NCBI GenBank assembly: GCA_035707965.1
Contig: DASSTJ010000060.1
Span: 1-47,133, forward strand
Direction of reading: 5' to 3'
Origin: DASSTJ01 sp035707965
Lineage (GTDB): Bacteria; Actinomycetota; Actinomycetes; Actinomycetales; Angustibacteraceae
Length of the DNA: 47,133 nt
Shown here piece by piece: positions 1-9,185 of the stretch (the first letter of the stretch is position 1; each line of letters begins with the position of its first letter). Both the position numbers and the translations under genes were made by a program. The notes beneath the pieces were generated by a model that did no database searches, was not told the DNA's origin, and saw only the letters and a program-made list of their open reading frames with translations.

Positions 1-1581
<1,581 letters not shown>

Positions 1582-1585
<4 letters not shown>

Positions 1586-2334
1586 ACCAGCACCCCGAAA
1601 CCGGCGATGACGGTGGCCAGGCGGCTGATCAGCGTGGTCCAGACGCCAGTGAGCATGAGCACGCCGACGGCCACGAGCATCAGGCCGCCGAGCACCTGCA
1701 GCTCGCGCTGGTGACGGCGCAGGGCGCCGAGCACCCGGGACGCGCGTGACCAGCCGAGCGCGACGAGCACGAACGGCACGCCCAGGCCGAGGCAGTAGGC
1801 GACGGCGAGAACCACCCCGCGCCGGAACCCGCCGCCCTCGCTGGTCGTGAGGAACAGCACGGTCGACAGCGTCGGGCCGATGCACGGCGTCCAGCCGACG
1901 GCGAAGACCGCCCCGAGCAGGGGGGCGCCGGCCAGCCCCGCGCTCGGGCGCCACGACGACTGCCAGCGGCGGTGGCCGCCCGGCACCCACCCGATGAACA
2001 GCAGGCCCAGCGCGACCACGACCGCGCCGGCCACCTGGGTGACCGTGTCCTGGTGGGCCACGAGCCGCCCCACGACGCCGGAGAGCGTGGAGGTGGTGGC
2101 GACGAACACGATCGTGAAGCCGACGACGAACAGGACCGCGCCCGCGACCATGCGGCCTCGCCGTCGCTTCGCCAGGTCGACCCCGGACAGCCCCGTCACG
2201 TAGCCGAGGTACCCGGGCACCAGTGGCAGGACGCAGGGCGACGCGAACGACACGAGGCCGGCGAGCAGGGCGACCGCCAGCGCTGCGGGCATCGAGCCCT
2301 GCAGCGCGATCTCGGCGAAGGAGTCGGCCCTCAC
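1582..2334 (-). CDS. ccdA: cytochrome c biogenesis thiol transporter CcdA
   Basis: CcdA moves reducing equivalents from cytoplasmic thioredoxin across the membrane to TlpA/ResA-type proteins, keeping apocytochrome c cysteines reduced. The 250-residue protein has about six hydrophobic segments. The two family cysteines sit in FASPCVLPLVPGY and GWTPCIGPTL, the standard CcdA pair. I chose the GTG at 2334 because it overlaps the tlpA stop (GTGA) and starts just before the first hydrophobic segment; the open frame continues upstream to 2496, but that part is arginine-rich shadow sequence under tlpA. It lies between tlpA and resB in one co-directional unit. Confidence 0.94.
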
Positions 2335-2969
2335 GCGCTCTCCCCGAGCGCGGACTCGACGAGGCCCTTCAGCGTGCTGGCGTCGGCGCGGCCGGAGATG
2401 CGGCCTGCGAGCCGGCCGGACCGGTCGAGGACGAGGGTCGTCGGCGTCGCCGTCGCCTTGCCCTTCATCTGCAGCAGCACGCTGCCACCGTCCCACCGCA
2501 GGGAGGGGTAGGTCAGCCCGAACTTGCGCTGGAACGCCAGGCCGGTCTCCGGGCTGTCGCGGAGGTCGACCCCGACGAACTCCACGTCAGCGTCCTGCAA
2601 CGACTCCCACGTCTTCTGCAGGTCCGGGGCCTCGGCGTTGCACGGCGGGCACCACGAGCCCCACGTGTTGATGACGACGACCTTGCCCCTCCAGTCGGTC
2701 GTGTCGAGGGACGCGCCGTCCAGGGTGGTGCCCGAGACGGCGATCGACGTCGTCCGGTCGGCCGGGGCGATCTGCTCGATCGTGCCGTCGCCCGCGACGT
2801 AGCCCTTGCCGCTGCCCTGCTTGGCCTGGGACGAGATGGAGTCGGCGCCGTCCGAGCACGATGCCAACCCCACGGCCACCGTCAGGGCCAGGCCGGCCGC
2901 GACCCACGGGCGGGCCCACGAGCGACGGATGTCACGGCTCGGACGTCGGGGGCCTGGCTGGCTCATCAC
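2331..2969 (-). CDS. resA: TlpA/ResA-like thiol-disulfide oxidoreductase lipoprotein
   Basis: This is an extracytoplasmic thioredoxin-fold protein of 212 residues that should reduce the heme-binding CXXC of apocytochrome c. The N-terminus carries a lipoprotein signal with the lipobox LASC (Cys 38), so it is probably membrane-anchored by lipid. The redox centre is WGSWCPPCNAEAPDL. The GTG at 2969 overlaps the stop of the upstream phosphatase gene by four bases; an ATG three bases later (2966) is an equally good start. It is followed directly by ccdA, its expected electron donor, and by resB. Confidence 0.93.
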   Translation of the reverse strand: MMSQPGPRRPSRDIRRSWARPWVAAGLALTVAVGLASCSDGADSISSQAKQGSGKGYVAGDGTIEQIAPADRTTSIAVSGTTLDGASLDTTDWRGKVVVINTWGSWCPPCNAEAPDLQKTWESLQDADVEFVGVDLRDSPETGLAFQRKFGLTYPSLRWDGGSVLLQMKGKATATPTTLVLDRSGRLAGRISGRADASTLKGLVESALGESA

Positions 2970-3604
2970 GCACCAGCGACCTTGCTCGCGGACGGCAGCA
3001 GGTGGGCCGCCGGCTCGACCAGCTCGATGGAGGTGAGCCGGTCGTCGTCATAGGTCAAGGTGGTGAGGGAGGCGAGGCTGCACTTCCGCTTGCGCGGGTC
3101 GTGCCACAGGCGGCGTCCCTCGAGCTTGAGCCGGGCGATCCACACGGGGGACTGGTGCGAGACCAGCACGGCCTCGTGGCCCGCGGCGTCCTGGCGAGCC
3201 TGGTCGACCACCGCGAGCATGCGCTCGGCGATGCGCTCGTAGGGCTCGCCCCACGAGGGCTGGAACGGGTTGACGAGCTTCGGCCACACCCCGGGATGGC
3301 GCAGCGACCCGTCGCCGACACCGAACTTCTTGCCCTCGAAGACGTTGCCGGCCTCGATGAGCCGACCGTCCGTCAGCACGGGCAGGTCGTGCCGGTCGGC
3401 GATCGGCTGCGCGGTCTGCTGCGCGCGCTCGAGCGGCGAGGCCACCACCAGCGTGACGTCGCGGTCGGCGAGGGCGTCCGCGACGGCAAGCGCCATCTGA
3501 CGTCCCAGGTCGGACAGGTGGTAGCCGGGAAGTCGGCCGTAGAGCACGCCGTCGGGGTTGTGCACCTCGCCGTGCCGCAGGAGGTGCACCAGCGTGCGGC
3601 TCAC
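2966..3604 (-). CDS. histidine phosphatase family protein (phosphoglycerate mutase-like)
   Basis: The 212-residue protein belongs to the histidine phosphatase superfamily. The catalytic RHG motif is in LVHLLRHGEVHNP at the N-terminus, and the second conserved histidine is in VLVSHQSPVW. The substrate is not shown by the sequence. A homologue occupies the same place between hemL and the tlpA-type gene in Mycobacterium (Rv0525), so the position is conserved. The GTG at 3604 overlaps the hemL stop (GTGA); the longer open frame upstream is a shadow of hemL. Confidence 0.88.
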   Translation of the reverse strand: MSRTLVHLLRHGEVHNPDGVLYGRLPGYHLSDLGRQMALAVADALADRDVTLVVASPLERAQQTAQPIADRHDLPVLTDGRLIEAGNVFEGKKFGVGDGSLRHPGVWPKLVNPFQPSWGEPYERIAERMLAVVDQARQDAAGHEAVLVSHQSPVWIARLKLEGRRLWHDPRKRKCSLASLTTLTYDDDRLTSIELVEPAAHLLPSASKVAGA

Positions 3605-4947
3605 CGGCCGGTCCTCTCGACGGCCGCGGCGGCTCGGGCGGCCGCCGGAAGGGCCGCGACCACCCGGTCGACCGCCTCGTCGTCGTGGGCTGCCGACACG
3701 AACCACGCCTCGAACGCGCTCGGCGGCAGGTGCACCCCTTGGGACAGCATCGCGTGGAAGAACGCCTTGAACGCCTCGGTGTCCTGGCGGCGCGCCCCGG
3801 CGTAGTCCCGCACGGGCTGGTCGGTGAAGAAGACGCTGAACATGCTGCCGGCGTACTGCACGCAGTGCGGGACGCCGGCGGCGTCGAGGGCCGCGTGCGC
3901 CTCCGCGCTGACGCGAGCCGCGACCGAGCGGAGGGTGTCGTACACCGCGTCGGTGCAGCCGCGCAGCGTCGCGAGGCCGGCCGCGGTGGCCACCGGGTTG
4001 CCCGACAGCGTGCCGGCCTGGTAGACGGGCCCCTCCGGCGCGAGGTGACCCATGACGTCCGCGCGTCCGCCGAAGGCGGCGGCCGGGAACCCGCCGCCCA
4101 TGACCTTGCCGAAGGTGAAGAGGTCGGGGGCGCCCGCCTCGTACGGCCCCTCGAGCCCGTACCAGCCGGACGGCGAGCAGCGGAAGCCCGTCATGACCTC
4201 GTCGCTCACCAGGAGCGCGCCGTGCTGCCGCGTCACGCGCAGCAGTCCCTCGGTGAACCCCTCGACCGGGGGCACCACGCCCATGTTGCCCGCGGCCGCC
4301 TCGGTGATGACGCAGGCGATCTCGTCGCCGTGCTCGACGAAGGCCTGCTCGACGGCCGCGAGGTCGTTGTAGGGCAAGACGATGGTGTCGTGGGCGCTCG
4401 CGCCCGTGACGCCGGGGCTGTCGGGCAGCGCGAAGGTGGCGACGCCGCTGCCGGCCGACGCCAGCAGCGCGTCGACGTGGCCGTGGTAGCAGCCGGCGAA
4501 CTTCACGACCTTGGACCGGCCGGTGAAGCCGCGCGCCAGCCGGATCGCGCTCATGGTGGCCTCGGTACCGCTGCTCACGAGCCGTACCTGCTCGACCGGC
4601 GCGACACGATCGACGATCGCCTCGGCCAGCGCGACCTCGTTCTCGCTGGGCGTGCCGAAGCTGAACCCCCGCTCGGCGGCGACGCGGACGGCCTCCACGA
4701 CGTCCGGGTGGGTGTGCCCGAGGATCATCGGGCCCCACGACCCGATGAGGTCCACGTACTCGCGGCCGTCCGCGTCGTAGAGGTACGGACCCTTCGCCGA
4801 CACGATGAACCGAGGTACTCCGCCCACCGCACCGAACGCCCGGACCGGCGAGTTCACACCACCCGGCGTGACGCCGCGGGCGCGGTCGAGCAGGGCCGCG
4901 CTGGCCGGGGCGTCGTAGGGGTACTGGGGCGTGCTGCCAGGGCTCAC
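3601..4947 (-). CDS. hemL: glutamate-1-semialdehyde 2,1-aminomutase
   Basis: HemL converts glutamate-1-semialdehyde to 5-aminolevulinate, the second step of the C5 heme pathway; the first step is done by HemA, encoded about 6 kb away in this window. The 448-residue length is normal for the family. Typical stretches are GVNSPVRAFG near the N-terminus and FTFGKVMGGGFPAAAFGG, which holds the lysine that binds pyridoxal phosphate. It starts at ATG 4947, 42 bases after the end of the marR gene on the same strand, and its stop overlaps the phosphatase start, so it heads a tightly coupled unit toward resB. Confidence 0.96.
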   Translation of the reverse strand: MSPGSTPQYPYDAPASAALLDRARGVTPGGVNSPVRAFGAVGGVPRFIVSAKGPYLYDADGREYVDLIGSWGPMILGHTHPDVVEAVRVAAERGFSFGTPSENEVALAEAIVDRVAPVEQVRLVSSGTEATMSAIRLARGFTGRSKVVKFAGCYHGHVDALLASAGSGVATFALPDSPGVTGASAHDTIVLPYNDLAAVEQAFVEHGDEIACVITEAAAGNMGVVPPVEGFTEGLLRVTRQHGALLVSDEVMTGFRCSPSGWYGLEGPYEAGAPDLFTFGKVMGGGFPAAAFGGRADVMGHLAPEGPVYQAGTLSGNPVATAAGLATLRGCTDAVYDTLRSVAARVSAEAHAALDAAGVPHCVQYAGSMFSVFFTDQPVRDYAGARRQDTEAFKAFFHAMLSQGVHLPPSAFEAWFVSAAHDDEAVDRVVAALPAAARAAAAVERTGR

Positions 4948-4989
4948 CGCACCAGTGTCTCAACTCTTCCTGAACGCCGACGACGAGGG

Positions 4990-5502
4990 CTACACGCGCT
5001 TGAGGCCGTCCGGGTCGAGCCGGTCAGCCACCTTGCCGAGGCTCCGCCCGAGGGCGAGGAACTCCTCGCGAGTCATCGGGTCCAGGAGCGTGGAGCGCAC
5101 GCCCTCGACGTGGGTGTGGGCCGCCTCCTCCAGCGCCTTGTACCCGCGCTCGGTGAGCTGGCACTGCACGCCCCGCCCGTCGCCGGCGACCGGTCGCCGC
5201 ACGGCCCAGCCGGCCTGCTCGAGCCGTCGCACCGTGTGCGTCAGCCGGCTGCGCGAGTTGACGACGCTGGCCGCCAGCTCGGACATACGCAGCGCCTTGC
5301 CGGGGGCCTCGGAGAGGCGCACGAGGATCTCGTACTCCGGGTGGCTCATCCCGTGCTCTTCCAGGCCTCGGCGCAACGCGTCGTCGACCAGCCGGACAGC
5401 ACGCAGGTAGCTGCGCCACGCCGACTGCTCCTGCTCGTCCAGCCACCGGGTGCCGCGGTCGTCGTCCTGCGCGTCGTTGCCCCTCGCCATGCTGGTGACC
5501 AT
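4990..5502 (-). CDS. MarR family transcriptional regulator
   Basis: A 170-residue winged-helix regulator of the MarR family. The helix-turn-helix lies around LRMSELAASVVNSRSRLTHTVRRL and the wing around VRRPVAGDGRGVQCQLTERG. MarR proteins bind as dimers to short inverted repeats and are usually released by small ligands or oxidation. It is divergent from yceI, whose promoter carries two such repeats (5623-5634 and 5655-5668), so yceI is the likely target. The ATG at 5502 has a GAGGG immediately before it, which is too close; ATG 5490 is an alternative with GAGGG 12 bases upstream. The start is therefore uncertain. Confidence 0.9.
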   Translation of the reverse strand: MVTSMARGNDAQDDDRGTRWLDEQEQSAWRSYLRAVRLVDDALRRGLEEHGMSHPEYEILVRLSEAPGKALRMSELAASVVNSRSRLTHTVRRLEQAGWAVRRPVAGDGRGVQCQLTERGYKALEEAAHTHVEGVRSTLLDPMTREEFLALGRSLGKVADRLDPDGLKRV

Positions 5503-5622
5503 CCCTCGTGCCGCCCGCCCGCCGGCTCTCGGAGGGTCGTCCCACGTGTGCGCCTGGTGGGGCGCCTGCGCCTCCTATGGTGCCCGTTCCGGGGCTGGGA
5601 ATGCGGCGACCCCTCCCTCCGT

Positions 5623-5668
5623 TTGAAGATTCAACAACTACCCGCTAGGGTGTAGTTGAAAGTTCAAC
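5623..5668 (+). promoter_or_regulatory. yceI promoter with two MarR-type operators
   Basis: A -35 box TTGAAG (5623-5628), a 17-base spacer and a -10 box TAGGGT (5646-5651) precede yceI. Two related perfect inverted repeats cover it: TTGAA-GA-TTCAA at 5623-5634 over the -35 box, and GTTGAA-AG-TTCAAC at 5655-5668 at the expected transcription start. Both share the TTGAA(2)TTCAA pattern. The adjacent divergent marR gene is the natural candidate for the protein that binds them. The repeats are seen; the binding is inferred. Confidence 0.75.
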
Positions 5669-5685
5669 GAGCAGAGGAGCAGCGA

Positions 5686-6255
5686 ATGACGACCGTCACC
5701 ACCCCCGTCACCCTCCCGGGCCTGGACGCCGGCACCTGGGTCATCGACCCGTCCCACAGCGAGGTGGGCTTCGTCGCCCGGCACATGATGGTGAGCAAGG
5801 TGAAGGGTCGCTTCGGCAAGGTCGAGGGCGCCATCACCGTCGCCGAGGACGTGCTGCAGTCGTCCGTCGTCGCCACCATCGACGCCAGCAGCATCGACAC
5901 CCGCGACGAGAACCGCGACAACCACCTGCGTTCGGGCGACTTCTTCGAGGTCGAGACCTACCCGACCATCACCTTCCGGTCGACCAGCCTGCGCCAGTCC
6001 GGCGACGACTTCGTGCTCGACGGCGAGCTCACGATCCGCGGCACCACCCGTCCGGTGAGCCTGGAGATGGAGTTCAACGGCGTCCAGCCGAACCCGCTGG
6101 CCGAGGGCAAGCCGACCGCCGGCTTCAGCGCCCAGACCGAGATCAGCCGCAAGGACTTCGGCCTCGAGTGGAACGTCGCGCTCGAGACCGGCGGCGTGCT
6201 CGTCGGCGACAAGATCAAGATCACGCTGGAGGTCGAGGCCGGGCTCTCCGCCTGA
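5686..6255 (+). CDS. YceI family protein
   Basis: A 189-residue member of the YceI family, a lipocalin-like beta-barrel fold that binds polyprenyl chains in characterised members. Family stretches include WVIDPSHSEVGFVARHMMVSKVKGRF at the N-terminus (here read from about residue 15), DSSIDTRDENRDNHLRSGDFF-type sequence in the middle, and a late DFGLEWN motif. No signal peptide is present, so this one is cytoplasmic, as is usual for the actinobacterial MarR-linked form. ATG 5686 is chosen because GAGGAG (5674-5679) sits six bases upstream and the longer open frame would include the operator. It is probably controlled by the divergent MarR protein. Confidence 0.93.
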   Translation: MTTVTTPVTLPGLDAGTWVIDPSHSEVGFVARHMMVSKVKGRFGKVEGAITVAEDVLQSSVVATIDASSIDTRDENRDNHLRSGDFFEVETYPTITFRSTSLRQSGDDFVLDGELTIRGTTRPVSLEMEFNGVQPNPLAEGKPTAGFSAQTEISRKDFGLEWNVALETGGVLVGDKIKITLEVEAGLSA

Positions 6256-6272
6256 CTCGTCCCGGCACCACT

Positions 6273-6303
6273 CGGGCCGGTTCCCCTCGCGGGGGCCGGC
6301 CCG
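6273..6303 (+). terminator. hairpin terminator after yceI
   Basis: A GC-rich stem begins 18 bases after the yceI stop. CGGGCCGG pairs with CCGGCCCG and the stem continues inward through two G-U pairs and three G-C pairs to a five-base loop (CTCGC). No run of T follows, which is common for terminators in high-GC actinobacteria. Confidence 0.6.
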
Positions 6304-6328
6304 TCGTGCATCCGTGCCGGCACCTGGA

Positions 6329-6396
6329 CCGTAACTTGGTTGACTTTGTGTACGCCTCAGCGGCCGTAGGCGTACACAAAGTCAACCAAGTTACGG
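6329..6396. repeat. perfect 29-bp inverted repeat (possible bidirectional terminator or mobile-element trace)
   Basis: Positions 6329-6357 and 6368-6396 are exact reverse complements of each other with a 10-base loop (CAGCGGCCGT). The arms are about 48 percent GC, far below the surrounding DNA, and include the segment TTGGTTGACTTTGTGTACGC. The element lies in the gap between the convergent genes yceI and hemB, nine bases after the hemB stop when read on the minus strand. It may end hemB transcription, but there is no T-run on either side, and its composition is unlike a normal terminator here. Confidence 0.85.
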
Positions 6397-6405
6397 AAGG
6401 GGGGC

Positions 6406-7419
6406 TCAGAGGCGGGAGGCCACCTCGAGCGCCCAGTAGGTCAGCACGACCTGGGCCCCCGCCCGCCGGATGGCGGTGAGGGACTCCAGCACGGCGCGGT
6501 CGCGGTCGATCATGCCGGCGGCAGCGGCCGCCTCGATCATCGCGTACTCCCCGGAGACCTGGTACGCCGCGACGGGGACCTCGACGGCGTCGGCGACCTG
6601 ACGCAGCACGTCGAGGTACGGCAGGGCCGGCTTCACCATGACGACGTCGGCCCCCTCGGCGACGTCCAGCCGCACCTCGCGCAGCGCCTCGGTCGCGTTC
6701 CCCGGGTCCTGCTGGTAGGTCATGCGGTCGCCCTGCAAGGTCGACTCCACGGCCTCGCGGAACGGCCCGTAGAACGCTGACGCGTACTTCGCCGCGTAGG
6801 CCAGCACGAGGGTGTCGTCGTGACCGGCCTCGTCGAGCGCCGCCCGGACGGCGGCCACCTGCCCGTCCATCATGCCGGACAGCCCCAGCAGGTGCGCCCC
6901 CGCGTCGGCCTGGGCCAGCGCCATCGAGGCGTAGCGGTCGAGCGTCGCGTCGTTGTCGACGCGGCCGGCAGGGTCGAGGACGCCGCAGTGCCCGTGGTCG
7001 GTGAACTCGTCGAGGCAGAGGTCGGCCATCACGACGGTGTCGTCGCCCACCACGTCGCGGACGTCGCGCAGCGCCACGTTGAGCACGCCGTCCGGGTCGT
7101 CAGCGCCGGAACCGGTCGCGTCGCGACGCTCGGGGACGCCGAACAGCATGATGCCGCCCAGCCCTGACGCCACCACCTGCTTGCCGACCTCACGCAGCGA
7201 CGCTCGGGAGTGCTGCACGACGCCCGGCATCGAGGCGATCGGGACCGGCGCGTCGGCGCCCTCCCGGACGAACACCGGCAGGACCAGCTCGGCGGGGTCG
7301 AGGCGCGTCTCGCGCACGAGGCGACGCACGGACGCCGTCTGCCGCAGGCGCCGGGGCCGCTGGACGAGCCGACGCGATCCCCCGCCACCCAGCGGGACGC
7401 CGTCCTGCGTGGTGCTCAC
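6406..7419 (-). CDS. hemB: porphobilinogen synthase (delta-aminolevulinic acid dehydratase)
   Basis: HemB condenses two 5-aminolevulinate molecules to porphobilinogen. The 337-residue protein has both active-site lysines: K211 in YAAKYASAFYGPF and the Schiff-base K263 in VMVKPALPYLD. The metal-site loop reads MADLCLDEFTDHGHCG, with Cys 135 and Cys 145 but Asp 137 where the classic zinc site has a third cysteine. I start it at GTG 7419, two bases after the cobA/hemD stop; the open frame continues upstream only as a shadow. It is the last gene of the rex-hem operon. Confidence 0.95.
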   Translation of the reverse strand: MSTTQDGVPLGGGGSRRLVQRPRRLRQTASVRRLVRETRLDPAELVLPVFVREGADAPVPIASMPGVVQHSRASLREVGKQVVASGLGGIMLFGVPERRDATGSGADDPDGVLNVALRDVRDVVGDDTVVMADLCLDEFTDHGHCGVLDPAGRVDNDATLDRYASMALAQADAGAHLLGLSGMMDGQVAAVRAALDEAGHDDTLVLAYAAKYASAFYGPFREAVESTLQGDRMTYQQDPGNATEALREVRLDVAEGADVVMVKPALPYLDVLRQVADAVEVPVAAYQVSGEYAMIEAAAAAGMIDRDRAVLESLTAIRRAGAQVVLTYWALEVASRL

Positions 7420-7421
7420 CG

Positions 7422-9185
7422 TCAGCGCGCCCGACGACGCGCGGCGGCCTTGCGCTCGCTCGGACGGCGGACCGGCTCGCCGGCCTCGACGGCCGCCACG
7501 CGCAGCCCCGCACCGAACTCCGCGAGCGCCTCGACCAGCGCGGTCGCGCTGGGCTCGGGCGCGAGGACGTCGACGCGCAGGCCGTGCTCCTCGGCCGTCT
7601 TGGCGGTGGCGGGCCCGATGCAGGCGACGACGGTCGACGGGTGCGGCTTGCCGGCGATGCCGACGAGGTTGCGCACCGTGGAGCTCGACGTGAACACGAC
7701 CGCGTCGAACGCGCCGGCCTTGATCGCCTCGCGCACCGGAGCCGCCGGAGGCGCGGCCCGGACGGTGCGGTAGGCCGTGACGTCGTCGACCTCCCAGCCG
7801 ATCTGCTGCAGGCCGGCCACGAGCGTGTCCGTCGCGATGTCGGCTCGAGGCAGGAAGACCCGGTTGATCGGGTCGAGCAGCTCGTCGTACGGCGGCCACT
7901 CGTCGAGCAGCCCGCGCGCCGACTGCTCGGCCGACGGCACGAGGTCGGGCTCGATGCCCCACTCCCGCAGCGACTCGGCGGTCACCCCGCCCACGGCGGC
8001 GACCTTCAGGCCGGCGAACGCCCGGGCGTCGAGACCGAACTCGGTGAACTTCTCGCGGACCGCGCGGACGGCGTTGACGCTGGTGAAGCCCACCCACTCG
8101 TAGCGGCCGGTGACCATGCCCTTCACCGCGCGCTCCATCTGCTGCGGCGTGCGCGGCGGCTCGACGGAGATCGTCGGCACCACGTCGCTGACCGCGCCGA
8201 AGGCGCTCAGCCGTGCCGTCGTCGTGCCGGCCTGGTCCTTGGTGCGCGGCACCAGGACCCGCCAGCCGAAGAGCGGCTTGGTCTCGAACCACGAGAGCTG
8301 CTCCTGCAGACCCGCGGCGGCGCCGACGACGGCCAGCACGGGCCCGGCGACGCCGGCCACCAGGTCGGGGGCTTCGCCCAGCGTGGAGGTCAGCGTCCGC
8401 TGGGACGTCGTCGTGCCCTGCGTGGTGACGGCGACCGGGGTGCTGGTCGCGCGGCCGGCCTGCGCGAGGCGCGTGAGCCCTTCGACCACCTCCTGCGGCT
8501 CGCCCAGCACGACGACGGTCACGTCGTTCCCGGTCGAGCTCGTCCAGTCGACCTTGGTGTCCCCGGCCGAGACGACGTGCACCGCACGGGACGCCGACGT
8601 GGTGAGCGGCACACCCGCGTAGGCCGGCACGGCGCTCACGGCCGAGACGCCCGGCACGACCTCGAACGGCAGCCCGGCCTTGCGACAGGCGAGTGCCTCC
8701 TCGGCGAGCCCGTTGAAGGTCCCGGGGTCGCCGTCCATGAGCCGCACGACCCGACGGCCGCCCTTGGCCGCCCTGGTGACCAGGCGCGAGCGGGCGGCGT
8801 GGGTGAGGGGCTGCCCGTCCTCGCCGAAACCGGCCTCGAGCACCTCGGCGTCCGGGCGGGCCCAGCGGGCGACGTCGTCGTGCCGCAGCAGCCGGTCGAG
8901 GACGACGACGTCCGCCTCGGCGATGAGGTCGACCGCCCGGACCGTCAGCAGCCCGGGGTCGCCAGGACCGGTGCCGACGAAGGCGATGCTGCCGGTCGGG
9001 CCCGCCGTGGCGCCGGCCGAGCGTGGCTTCACCGAACGCGACCGGCCGCTGCGGGCGGCCGGCTTCGTGGCGTCGGAGCGTGGCGAGGACGACCGGCTGG
9101 CACGCGGCGCGGCCGTCTGGCTCGGCACGCTGCCGTCCGCGACCGCGGGTGCGGCCTGACGGGTGGGAGTCGACGTGAGGGTCAC
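7422..9185 (-). CDS. hemD: fused uroporphyrinogen-III C-methyltransferase-like / uroporphyrinogen-III synthase
   Basis: A 587-residue two-domain protein. After a basic, disordered N-terminus of about 65 residues comes a SUMT/CobA-like methyltransferase domain (VGTGPGDPGLLT, PAYAGVPLT), then a HemD domain from about residue 330 (GWRVLVPRTKDQAG, VGFTSVNAV, VVFTSSSTVRNL). HemD closes hydroxymethylbilane to uroporphyrinogen III; an active SUMT would send it toward siroheme or cobalamin. In the SUMT half the usual GGDP motif reads MDGDPGTF, so its activity is uncertain; similar divergence is known in actinobacterial HemD fusions. GTG 9185 overlaps the hemC stop. The basic C-terminal tail ends in RKAAARRRAR. 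Confidence 0.92.
   Translation of the reverse strand: MTLTSTPTRQAAPAVADGSVPSQTAAPRASRSSSPRSDATKPAARSGRSRSVKPRSAGATAGPTGSIAFVGTGPGDPGLLTVRAVDLIAEADVVVLDRLLRHDDVARWARPDAEVLEAGFGEDGQPLTHAARSRLVTRAAKGGRRVVRLMDGDPGTFNGLAEEALACRKAGLPFEVVPGVSAVSAVPAYAGVPLTTSASRAVHVVSAGDTKVDWTSSTGNDVTVVVLGEPQEVVEGLTRLAQAGRATSTPVAVTTQGTTTSQRTLTSTLGEAPDLVAGVAGPVLAVVGAAAGLQEQLSWFETKPLFGWRVLVPRTKDQAGTTTARLSAFGAVSDVVPTISVEPPRTPQQMERAVKGMVTGRYEWVGFTSVNAVRAVREKFTEFGLDARAFAGLKVAAVGGVTAESLREWGIEPDLVPSAEQSARGLLDEWPPYDELLDPINRVFLPRADIATDTLVAGLQQIGWEVDDVTAYRTVRAAPPAAPVREAIKAGAFDAVVFTSSSTVRNLVGIAGKPHPSTVVACIGPATAKTAEEHGLRVDVLAPEPSATALVEALAEFGAGLRVAAVEAGEPVRRPSERKAAARRRAR

Noticed and set aside
6329..6396. The 29-bp inverted repeat as a dif or other tyrosine-recombinase site
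   Set aside because: Such sites have arms of about 11 bases with a six- to eight-base core; here the arms are 29 bases and fully perfect, and no recombinase gene is near.
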